This document shows, one piece after another, positions 1 through 4,887 of a stretch of DNA of 5,041 nt. The translations under genes were made by a program, and so were the position numbers. The notes under the pieces are model-generated. The model had not been told where the DNA came from, made no database searches, and was given only the letters and a program-made list of their open reading frames with translations. This stretch comes from Spirochaetota bacterium (GTDB lineage Bacteria; Spirochaetota; Leptospiria; Turneriellales; Turneriellaceae): positions 1-5,041 of the forward strand of contig CAUJII010000133.1 of NCBI GenBank assembly GCA_963205035.1, written 5' to 3'. Numbering within the stretch: the first letter of the stretch is position 1; each line of letters begins with the position of its first letter.

Positions 1-1
1 G

Positions 2-142
2 TTCGTCGACAGTATGGCGGTTTTGACGAGTAGTGACACCAGCAAGCAAATGGTCATTTTGAGCGCTATGTCTGGACGCAACGAGGACACATCGTTCGAC
101 CTCTACGCCGTCTCCGATTACACCGCCGCCGATTTGTGGTAA
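2..142 (+). CDS. C-terminal end of an unidentified protein (partial)
   Basis: Reading from base 2, an open frame of 46 codons runs in from beyond the left edge and stops at TAA 140-142. The visible peptide contains FDLYAVSDYTAADLW at its end, has no cysteine and shows no motif that I recognise. The frame is the same as that of the following gene, whose ATG begins at 143, immediately after the stop, so the two may be halves of one longer secreted protein split by a nonsense codon, or two adjacent genes. Composition (Ser/Thr/Asp-rich with alternating small residues) would suit an extracellular beta-rich domain, but this is only an impression. No function is assigned. Confidence 0.5.
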   Translation, partial: FVDSMAVLTSSDTSKQMVILSAMSGRNEDTSFDLYAVSDYTAADLW

Positions 143-652
143 ATGGATGGAGACATGATGCCGCCGATGGGCGGTGGTCCGAGTGGGCCGCCACCGCTTC
201 TGGCGTTTGTGACGAGCACACCATTAGCTGGCAATTTGAGTGGCATTTCTGGAGACAGTCACTGTAACACTGAAGCCACTTCACTTTCTCTGCCTGGCAC
301 TTATAAAGCGCTTCTCTTAGATTCAACACTGACAGACGTTAACATGGTTCTCCAACCCGACGCCGTGTATGCAAATGCAGAACCCGGTATGCCTTGGTCT
401 TTCACGACCGATTCTCTAATGCATATCAATTCTTACAATAATGGCGGCGCGTCGCCGACGTTTTTCTGGACGGGAGCAACGACTGGCCAAGTGAAGGATA
501 TAGACATTTGTTCAAACTGGACTTATAACACATCTGGCTATTCCGGCGCATACGGAAATTTGAGTGCTTCAAATGTCAGCGATTTCATCTCGGTAGGCTC
601 TCAGAACTGCGACCAGACTGCTAAACTGCTCTGCGTTCAAAACCCGCCATGA
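143..652 (+). CDS. DUF1554 / lectin-like domain protein
   Basis: This 169-residue product matches my memory of the DUF1554 family (Pfam PF07588), a lectin/endostatin-like extracellular domain common in Leptospira and some Deltaproteobacteria. The visible order is FVTSTPLAGNLSGISG near residue 22, a first cysteine in HCNTEA (C41), LPGTYKALLLDST (50-62), WTGATTGQ (109-116), CSNWTYNTSGYSG (C123), then C156 and the terminal LLCVQNPP (C164). The four cysteines suggest two disulphides and therefore an exported protein. A Met/Gly/Pro-rich stretch (residues 5-18) precedes the domain and looks like a linker; there is no signal peptide or lipobox. No Shine-Dalgarno sequence precedes ATG 143, which abuts the in-frame TAA of the upstream frame. 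The domain may therefore have been the C-terminus of a larger surface protein. Ligand and role are unknown. Confidence 0.75.
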   Translation: MDGDMMPPMGGGPSGPPPLLAFVTSTPLAGNLSGISGDSHCNTEATSLSLPGTYKALLLDSTLTDVNMVLQPDAVYANAEPGMPWSFTTDSLMHINSYNNGGASPTFFWTGATTGQVKDIDICSNWTYNTSGYSGAYGNLSASNVSDFISVGSQNCDQTAKLLCVQNPP

Positions 653-685
653 CAGAGTAAAGGGCTGACGGGGCGACGCCGTGCC

Positions 686-755
686 GTAGCTATGGAATTC
701 CGGAACTATACGCGAAAGTAGTAGCTATGGAATTCCTGAACTACCTGCGAAGCAC
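686..755 (+). repeat. Imperfect 35-bp tandem repeat (two units)
   Basis: Units 686-720 and 721-755 both start with GTAGCTATGGAATTCC and agree at 27 of their first 31 positions, sharing GAACTA and GCGAA further in. The unit contains the palindrome GGAATTCC. Parts of the unit recur in reverse orientation to the right of sdhA: GCGAAAGTAG and TAGCTATGGAA appear on the minus strand at about 4352-4377, and TAGCTATGGAA again at 4857-4867. It therefore belongs to a dispersed intergenic family. The rest of the gap 653-777 holds no gene that I can see. Confidence 0.7.
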
Positions 756-768
756 CGAAGCTGGCCTA
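747..768 (+). repeat. 22-bp dispersed repeat, copy A
   Basis: The 22-mer starts GCGAAGCACCGAAGCTGG and ends CCTA. It differs from copy B at 1461-1482 at only two positions. It overlaps the end of the 35-bp tandem repeat and lies nine bases from the stop codon of the RelE-like toxin, so copies A and B bracket the toxin-antitoxin pair. Confidence 0.65.
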
Positions 769-777
769 ACAGCCCAG

Positions 778-1041
778 TTAATAGGCATCCTTCCGGTTGG
801 CCAACGAGAGGATTACAACCCGCTTCTCTGACTCCAAGATGAGGTAGAAGAGCCGGAAAGAACCAACCCTATAGCGGTAGATGTCTGATAAGTCACCCTT
901 CAACTTCTTGATATTTGCCCCGTAAAAGGGGTTCAGCCGCAGTATCGGGTAGACCTGTTCTGCAATTTTCTTTGCATACCGCTTGAGTTGCGGCTTCTTG
1001 ATATTGGATTTGTAGGTATCGCTTTCTGAAATCGTGAACAC
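778..1041 (-). CDS. RelE/ParE-family toxin (type II TA system)
   Basis: The 87-residue product has the layout of RelE/ParE-superfamily toxins, usually 85-100 residues: an N-terminal strand then two helices (residues about 8-36), NPFYGANIKKLKGD (37-50), the beta-rich core DIYRYRVGSFRLFYLI (53-68) and the terminal VVILSLANRKDAY (75-87). The basic and aromatic residues R56, R58, R63, R83 and Y87 are where RelE-type mRNA interferases place their working residues. The IYRYRVG...LANRKDAY pattern is closer to RelE than to gyrase-targeting ParE, but the target cannot be settled by eye. Translation begins at GTG 1041 with no clear Shine-Dalgarno sequence, 13 bases after the antitoxin stop, so translation is probably coupled to the antitoxin. 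The gene is complete and its key positions are intact, so it is likely functional. Confidence 0.88.
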   Translation of the reverse strand: MFTISESDTYKSNIKKPQLKRYAKKIAEQVYPILRLNPFYGANIKKLKGDLSDIYRYRVGSFRLFYLILESEKRVVILSLANRKDAY

Positions 1042-1054
1042 GGAAAGAGTTCGC

Positions 1055-1324
1055 TTACTTTACGTCGGTAAATCGACGATTTTTTACGTCGCCTAATGCT
1101 TTTTTTAGATCCGACATCAATGCTGAATCCGATTGAATGTCGGCCATTTCGTAGTCTGAAACAAAATTATCTTCAATAGCAAAATTGACCGCCGCATATT
1201 CGATAAAATTAGAAATGCTGCGTTTCTGCGCCATTGCCGCATTTTTTAAGAGTCTATAGGACTTATCGTCCATACGAATTGTAACGGTCTTTGGCATAGA
1301 AAAATCGTATTCATTTGTATTCAT
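1055..1324 (-). CDS. Ribbon-helix-helix (CopG-like) antitoxin
   Basis: This gene precedes the RelE-like toxin in the usual antitoxin-first order. PKTVTIRMDD (residues 11-20) is the DNA-binding beta strand of a CopG/RHH fold, followed by helix 1 (KSYRLLKNAAMAQK) and helix 2 (SISNFIEYAAVNF). The acidic middle (residues 50-72) and the basic tail KNRRFTDVK would wrap the toxin. In such modules the RHH dimer normally represses its own operon. The start is uncertain. ATG 1324 gives 89 residues, but ATG 1297 gives 80 residues beginning MPKTVTIRM, the typical family start. A TTGACA-17-TACGAT promoter on the same strand (1332-1304) would place the transcription start exactly at 1297. The region appears more AT-rich than sdhA, consistent with acquisition as a cassette. 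Confidence 0.87.
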   Translation of the reverse strand: MNTNEYDFSMPKTVTIRMDDKSYRLLKNAAMAQKRSISNFIEYAAVNFAIEDNFVSDYEMADIQSDSALMSDLKKALGDVKNRRFTDVK

Positions 1325-1332
1325 AATGTCAA
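1304..1332 (-). promoter_or_regulatory. Sigma-70-type promoter of the RelE-type TA operon
   Basis: On the minus strand, a perfect TTGACA (1332-1327) is followed after 17 bases by TACGAT (1309-1304, four of six consensus positions). The first base seven positions past the -10 box is A1297, the first base of the ATG that opens MPKTVTIRM. If used, the antitoxin mRNA would be leaderless and the upstream ATG 1324 would not be transcribed. Autorepression by the RHH antitoxin at this site is expected from the family and was not shown here. Confidence 0.5.
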
Positions 1333-1362
1333 CTATTTATTCGGTATTGTATGGGAACGAGT

Positions 1363-1425
1363 TAGCTCAGGTGGGGGCACGGCAAAAATTTTTGCCTTGC
1401 GAGCCTGTGCCCCCAACTTGAGTTA
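1363..1425. repeat. Nested palindrome in the divergent intergenic region
   Basis: The arms 1363-1380 and 1407-1425 pair over about 18 bp with one bulged A (1416) and two G-U pairs. The core TGGGGGCAC/GTGCCCCCA is a perfect 9 bp. Between them lies a second, perfect 16-bp palindrome GGCAAAAATTTTTGCC (1381-1396). Neither direction is followed by a T-run, so this does not look like an intrinsic terminator. It lies upstream of both the antitoxin and sdhC and could be an operator, a cruciform-forming element or a dispersed repeat. Confidence 0.55.
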
Positions 1426-1453
1426 TTTGCCGCTCGCCCACTTTTTACTTTGC

Positions 1454-1488
1454 GCACCATGCGACGCACCGAGGCTGGCCTATGGTGC
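1454..1488 (+). promoter_or_regulatory. sdhC ribosome binding site within a start-codon hairpin
   Basis: GAGG at 1471-1474 lies seven bases before ATG 1482 and is the best Shine-Dalgarno candidate. GCACCAT (1454-1460) is perfectly complementary to ATGGTGC (1482-1488), so a 7-bp stem would mask the start codon while leaving the GAGG in a 21-base loop. The loop 1461-1481 is exactly copy B of the 22-bp repeat less its final base. Whether this hairpin regulates translation is inference. Confidence 0.4.
1461..1482 (+). repeat. 22-bp dispersed repeat, copy B
   Basis: This copy reads GCGACGCACCGAGGCTGG and ends CCTA, with two differences from copy A (747-768). One of them converts GAAG to GAGG and so improves the Shine-Dalgarno match. 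The final A is the first base of the sdhC start codon. Copies A and B are in direct orientation on either side of the TA module. Confidence 0.65.
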
Positions 1489-2168
1489 AAAACGGTTCTT
1501 CTCACCCCTTCATTCTTGCGACCTCGATTGGCCGAAAATTCCTCATGTCGCTCTCGGGGCTCTTCTTAATTAGTTTTTTGCCCGTCCATTTGGCGGGAAA
1601 CCTGCTTCTTTTCAAGGACGACGGCGGTGCCGCGTTCGACGCGTACTCGCACTTTATGAGTACCTCTGTCATAATCCGTGTATTAGAAATTGCCCTTGTC
1701 GTGGGTTTCTTAGTCCACATCATCGACGGTATTTTGCTCACACGCCGCAACAAAGCGGCGCGCCCGATTAGTTACTCGGGGGGCTCGGGCCGCGTGCTTT
1801 CGTTCTTCTCAAAATATATGGCGCTTACGGGTATCTTGATCTTGGTGTACTTAGTCGTCCACATCAACTCGTACACCCTCAAGCACCGCATTTACGAGCC
1901 CGGCAATTTGGCATTCTATGAAACTGTCAAAGTCTCTTTTGAAACGGGGTGGAGTGGATTTTATCCGTGGTTTTATGTAATTGCCATGCTCCTCCTCGGT
2001 TTCCACCTTAACCACGGTTTCCAAAGCGCATTCCAATCGTTGGGCCTCAACCACAAGAAATACACCCCGCTTATCAAGAAATTGGGGCTCGCTTATTCAG
2101 TCCTCATTCCACTCGGGTTTGCGGCCATCCCGATTTTTTTCCAACTCCGCTACCATAACATATTCTGA
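1482..2168 (+). CDS. sdhC: Succinate dehydrogenase / fumarate reductase cytochrome b subunit
   Basis: The 228-residue membrane protein anchors the succinate:quinone oxidoreductase and carries electrons between the iron-sulphur subunit and quinone through two b-type haems. SIGRKFLMSLSGLFLISF...VHLAGNL (residues 15-41) is the classical opening of the type B, single-subunit, five-helix family. Likely membrane spans are about 21-42, 62-86, 112-131, 162-183 and 203-222. The histidines at 36 (VHLAGN), 79 (VHIIDG), 127 (VVHINSY) and 175 (GFHLNHGFQSA) sit where the Wolinella/Bacillus-type haem ligands are expected. Length suits the family. ATG 1482 has GAGG seven bases upstream. The stop lies 27 bp before sdhA, so the two are surely co-transcribed. 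The upstream region shows no convincing sigma-70 promoter. Confidence 0.95.
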   Translation: MVQNGSSHPFILATSIGRKFLMSLSGLFLISFLPVHLAGNLLLFKDDGGAAFDAYSHFMSTSVIIRVLEIALVVGFLVHIIDGILLTRRNKAARPISYSGGSGRVLSFFSKYMALTGILILVYLVVHINSYTLKHRIYEPGNLAFYETVKVSFETGWSGFYPWFYVIAMLLLGFHLNHGFQSAFQSLGLNHKKYTPLIKKLGLAYSVLIPLGFAAIPIFFQLRYHNIF

Positions 2169-2195
2169 TAACGTATTCTAAGGAACAGCAACACT

Positions 2196-4130
2196 ATGAA
2201 ATTAGACTCCAAAATACCCAACGGCCCATTCGACACAATGTGGCAAAACTACAAGCACAGCCTGAAACTCGTCAACCCAGCCAACAAGCGCAAACTCGAC
2301 ATCATTGTTGTCGGCACGGGCCTTGCGGGTGCTTCTGCCGCCGCCTCATTGGGAGAGCTCGGCTATAACGTCCACGCATTCACATTCCACGACAGTCCCC
2401 GCCGCGCACACTCGATCGCCGCGCAGGGTGGCATCAACGCCGCAAAGAACTACCATAACGACGGCGACTCGGTCTATCGGCTCTTCTACGACACCGTCAA
2501 AGGCGGCGACTACCGCTCGCGCGAGGGCAACGTCTACCGCTTGGCCGAGGTCTCCGTCAATATCATCGATCAGGCAGTAGCGCAGGGAGTCCCCTTTGCG
2601 CGCGAATACGGCGGCAGGCTCGACAACCGCTCGTTCGGGGGAGCTCAGGTTTCCCGCACATTCTACGCAAAAGGCCAAACAGGGCAGCAGCTCCTCTTGG
2701 GGGCTTATAGCGCACTCAACCGACAAATCCACGAGGGCACGGTGAAAATTTATCCGCGCCATGAAATGCTTGATTTAGTCGTTGTGAACGGCCACGCCAA
2801 GGGAATTATTACCCGTAACGTCGTCACAGGTGAGGTGACGCGCCACGCAGCGCATGCGGTTATTTTGGCAACGGGCGGCTACGGCAACGTCTACTACCTT
2901 TCGACGAATGCAATGCTCTCGAACGCAACCGCGATTTGGCGCGCGCACAAACGCGGCGCGTACTTCGCGAACCCGTGCTATACGCAAATCCATCCCACCT
3001 GCATTCCTCAAAGCGGGAGCTACCAATCGAAACTCACTCTGATGAGCGAATCGTTGCGTAACGACGGGCGCGTTTGGGTTCCGAAAGACAAAGCGACAGC
3101 TGAAAGATTGCAACGCGGCGAGATTTCCGCAAAGGACGTTCCCATCGAATCGCGGGATTACTACCTCGAACGCCGCTACCCTTCGTTTGGAAACTTGGTG
3201 CCCCGCGACGTGGCATCGCGTGCGGCCAAAGAACGGTGCGACCATGGATATGGCGTCAATGCGACAGGATTAGCGGTCTACCTCGACTTCCAGTCGGCGA
3301 TCGAGCGCTTGGGACAGGACAAAATCGCAGAACGCTATGGTAATCTATTCCAGATGTACGAGAAGATTGTGGGCGAAGACCCTTACAAACACCCGATGAA
3401 AATTTATCCCGCGATCCACTACACGATGGGCGGGCTCTGGGTTGACTACAACCTCATGTCGACAATCCCCGGGCTCTATGTCGGCGGCGAAGCCAACTTC
3501 TCCGACCACGGCGCGAACCGCTTGGGGGCATCGGCCCTCATGCAAGGTTTGGCGGATGGCTACTTTGTCCTCCCGTCGACTGTGGGGGATTATCTCGCGA
3601 CTGTCGGTTTTGACAGACCTTCGACTGCGGGCAAAGAGTTTGAAGAAGCCGAAGACAATGTGAAAAAGCAAACGGCGGATCTCCTCGCGACCAAAGGCAC
3701 GAAGACAGTCGACGAACTCCACCGCCACCTGGGCCACGTTATGTGGGAGTATGTCGGCATGGCGCGTACGGAAGCGGGGCTAACGAAAGCGATCGGAGAA
3801 ATCCAACAAATCCGCGAAGACTTCAAAAAAAGCGTCATCGTTCCCGGAAGCGGCGCTTCTCTCAATGAGTCGCTCGAAAAAGCCGGCCGCGTAAAAGACT
3901 TCTTAGAACTCGGCGAGCTGATTGCCCGCGACGCGCTCCACCGCAAAGAATCGTGCGGCGGGCATTTTAGAGAAGAGCACCAAACAGAAGAAGGTGAGGC
4001 GAAACGCGACGACCAAAACTTTGCATACGTCGGCGCATGGGAGTACAAGGGCGAGAACACGGCGCAAGAGCTCCACAAAGAAGAACTCGACTTCAAAGAA
4101 GTGCACCTGACGCAGCGCAGTTATAAGTAA
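2196..4130 (+). CDS. sdhA: Succinate dehydrogenase / fumarate reductase flavoprotein subunit
   Basis: This 644-residue flavoprotein oxidises succinate to fumarate, or does the reverse, at the cytoplasmic face of the respiratory complex. The FAD-binding GTGLAG is at 40-45. The histidine expected to hold FAD covalently is H72 in AHSIAAQGGINAA. Catalytic-site motifs include IHPTCI (H266), VPRDVASR (R337), HYTMGG (H408) and NRLGASAL (R442). FAD contacts continue at YVGGEANFSDHGANR (428-442). The C-terminal domain has RKESCGGHFREEHQ (583-596), typical of the Bacteroidetes/Wolinella-like type B branch rather than the E. coli SdhA branch. AGGA at 2181-2184 lies 11 bases before ATG 2196. In this branch the order is usually C-A-B, but no sdhB follows: the next 900 bases hold repeats and genes on the other strand. 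Direction of the reaction in vivo cannot be told from sequence. Confidence 0.97.
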   Translation: MKLDSKIPNGPFDTMWQNYKHSLKLVNPANKRKLDIIVVGTGLAGASAAASLGELGYNVHAFTFHDSPRRAHSIAAQGGINAAKNYHNDGDSVYRLFYDTVKGGDYRSREGNVYRLAEVSVNIIDQAVAQGVPFAREYGGRLDNRSFGGAQVSRTFYAKGQTGQQLLLGAYSALNRQIHEGTVKIYPRHEMLDLVVVNGHAKGIITRNVVTGEVTRHAAHAVILATGGYGNVYYLSTNAMLSNATAIWRAHKRGAYFANPCYTQIHPTCIPQSGSYQSKLTLMSESLRNDGRVWVPKDKATAERLQRGEISAKDVPIESRDYYLERRYPSFGNLVPRDVASRAAKERCDHGYGVNATGLAVYLDFQSAIERLGQDKIAERYGNLFQMYEKIVGEDPYKHPMKIYPAIHYTMGGLWVDYNLMSTIPGLYVGGEANFSDHGANRLGASALMQGLADGYFVLPSTVGDYLATVGFDRPSTAGKEFEEAEDNVKKQTADLLATKGTKTVDELHRHLGHVMWEYVGMARTEAGLTKAIGEIQQIREDFKKSVIVPGSGASLNESLEKAGRVKDFLELGELIARDALHRKESCGGHFREEHQTEEGEAKRDDQNFAYVGAWEYKGENTAQELHKEELDFKEVHLTQRSYK

Positions 4131-4213
4131 GGGGCCTCGACTGCGCTCGGCCAGCGGCTCTACCCTCCCGCTCCTGATCGCCCGGTAGCCTCTAAAGCGT
4201 ATCGTAGGCCGCT

Positions 4214-4337
4214 TTGGGAGGTTGTCTAATAAGTCGCTCATGCGACGAGTCTCCGTCTTCGGAGTGTTTTTGCGCATGGCTTCGATACAAAAATGTATCG
4301 AAGTGAGCGAAATCGAGCCAATTAGACAACCTCGCAA
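4214..4337. mobile_element. MITE-like palindromic element with inner stem-loops
   Basis: Terminal inverted repeats 4214-4230 and 4321-4337 are 17 bp with one mismatch, including a perfect 13 bp (GAGGTTGTCTAAT / ATTAGACAACCTC). Inside, TCGCTCA (4234-4240) pairs with TGAGCGA (4304-4310). TGCG (4241-4244) pairs with CGCA (4273-4276), enclosing a CTCCG-TCTT-CGGAG hairpin. CTTCGATACA (4280-4289) pairs with TGTATCGAAG (4294-4303) across AAAA. The whole forms a stem opening into two branches. No transposase is encoded, so any mobility would depend on an enzyme elsewhere. The homologous site at 4795-4867 lacks the element. I see no clear target-site duplication. A structured RNA is an alternative reading. 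Confidence 0.6.
4251..4271 (+). terminator. Possible rho-independent terminator downstream of sdhA
   Basis: A 5-bp GC-rich stem CTCCG (4251-4255) / CGGAG (4260-4264) with a TCTT loop is followed by TGTTTTT (4265-4271). It lies 121 bases past the sdhA stop and inside the palindromic element, so the element may supply the terminator for sdhC-sdhA. The stem is short, hence the low confidence. Confidence 0.35.
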
Positions 4338-4367
4338 GAGAAGCGCTGGTTTTCCATAGCTAGCGGG

Positions 4368-4564
4368 CTACTTTCGCAAAACTTTTATGAGGGTATCGAT
4401 AATCTGTAATACTTTTTCAGGCGGCTCGTTATTTGGCATAGAATCAGGTCATCGTTCACAACGGGTTGGATAACGAGTGCAGGTCTCCTTTTCTGATCAG
4501 ATAAATCTGAAAATGGGAATGGGAATGGCAATACTACGATATCGCCTTTTATAAAGCGCGCCAA
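4368..4564 (-). pseudogene. MazF/PemK-family toxin, apparently internally deleted
   Basis: From TTG 4564 the minus strand encodes 59 residues ending at TAA 4385: MARFIKGDIVVLPFPFPFSD, then QKRRPALVI and DDLILCQITSR. This is the N-terminal half of MazF/PemK mRNA interferases (PF02452; KGDIV..PFPFSDLS...KRRPALV...CQIT). AGAGGA lies just upstream of the TTG, and an in-frame TGA precedes it, which fixes the start. The gene overlaps the antitoxin by 16 bases. Family members are about 110 residues. Here the frame ends after YYRLSIPS, while another frame encodes EKVLQIIDTLIKVLRK and stops at TAG 4370-4368, which resembles the C-terminal helix of the family. I infer an internal deletion of about 40 codons plus a frameshift. 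The toxin is probably inactive. Confidence 0.72.
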
Positions 4565-4743
4565 GCTTCATCCTCTTCGGGCGACAGCCAATCTTTTCGC
4601 AAAGCGCTTTCAGCGGGAAATAAATCCAGCCTTTTGCTCTTCTTTTCCTTATGTTTCAGGTAAGTTAAGAAATCGTAAACTTCTTGTACTACGATTTCTG
4701 GGGCAATTTCTATTTCAGCATATAAGAGTTCTTTGGTGTTCAT
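4549..4743 (-). CDS. DUF2281-like antitoxin of a MazF/PemK module
   Basis: The 64-residue product starting MNTKELLYAEIEIAPEIVVQ resembles the small antitoxins (DUF2281 type) often paired with the MARF..KGDIV class of MazF/PemK toxins. Residues 3-30 form helical segments with the family pattern EIVVQEVYDFLTYLKHKEKK. The tail ALRKDWLSPEEDEAWRAL is the characteristic toxin-wrapping end. ATG 4743 is preferred; an in-frame TTG at 4776 would add 11 residues that do not fit the family. No clear Shine-Dalgarno sequence precedes the ATG. The stop overlaps the toxin reading frame, implying coupled translation. The partner toxin appears broken, so this may now be a solitary antitoxin. Confidence 0.75.
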   Translation of the reverse strand: MNTKELLYAEIEIAPEIVVQEVYDFLTYLKHKEKKSKRLDLFPAESALRKDWLSPEEDEAWRAL

Positions 4744-4794
4744 AAGGGAACTTAAAGAACAGAGCCGTAATAGCAAGTATTTTTCAGATATGTG

Positions 4795-4867
4795 CTCCCT
4801 CTCCTGGTCGCCCGGTAGCCTGCAAGATGTATGGAGACGCTGGGGCAGCGCTGGTTTTCCATAGCTA
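4795..4867 (+). repeat. Dispersed intergenic repeat, copy 2 (empty site)
   Basis: This holds the same two blocks as copy 1: 4795-4821 (25 of 27 identical) and 4847-4867 (21 of 21 identical), separated here by only 25 bases. The separating sequence (GCAAGATGTATGGAGACGCT and on) resembles that of copy 1 on either side of its palindromic element, with small indels. The plus-strand frame opening at 4831 runs through this repeat and against the ceramidase-like gene, and I do not consider it coding. Confidence 0.7.
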
Positions 4868-4887
4868 TCGAAAAAGATAAAATAATT

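Larger units (their letters stand above)
4165..4362 (+). repeat. Dispersed intergenic repeat, copy 1 (carries the palindromic element)
   Basis: The left block 4165-4191 (CTCCTGATCGCCCGGTAGCC is its core) matches 4795-4821 at 25 of 27 bases. The right block 4342-4362 matches 4847-4867 at all 21 bases (AGCGCTGGTTTTCCATAGCT plus A). The interval between blocks is 150 bases here but 25 in copy 2. The excess of 125 bases is accounted for by the palindromic element at 4214-4337. The remaining stretch 4131-4164 shows nothing recognisable. Confidence 0.75.

Noticed and set aside
66..329. 87-codon minus-strand, cysteine-rich frame
   Set aside because: It is antisense to the DUF1554-like gene and its low-complexity Arg stretch mirrors the Gly/Pro linker on the other strand.
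1418..1449. Candidate sdhC promoter TTGAGT with a downstream T-rich -10
   Set aside because: No -10 hexamer with acceptable match occurs at 16-18 bases spacing, so it is not listed as a feature.
1459..1569. Short plus-strand frame from ATG 1459 overlapping the sdhC start
   Set aside because: It has no ribosome binding site, overlaps sdhC out of frame, and has no family resemblance.
2346..2762. 138-codon minus-strand frame, and other long antisense frames within sdhA (2775-3245, 3345-3737, 3590-4096)
   Set aside because: They are shadows of the strongly conserved sdhA coding sequence, with no recognisable domains or start signals.
3903..4337. 144-codon minus-strand open frame
   Set aside because: It overlaps the conserved end of sdhA in antisense and runs through the palindromic element; no family motif is seen.
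4165..4867. CRISPR-like direct repeats
   Set aside because: There are only two copies, at irregular spacing, with two separate blocks each and no cas genes; they are dispersed intergenic repeats.
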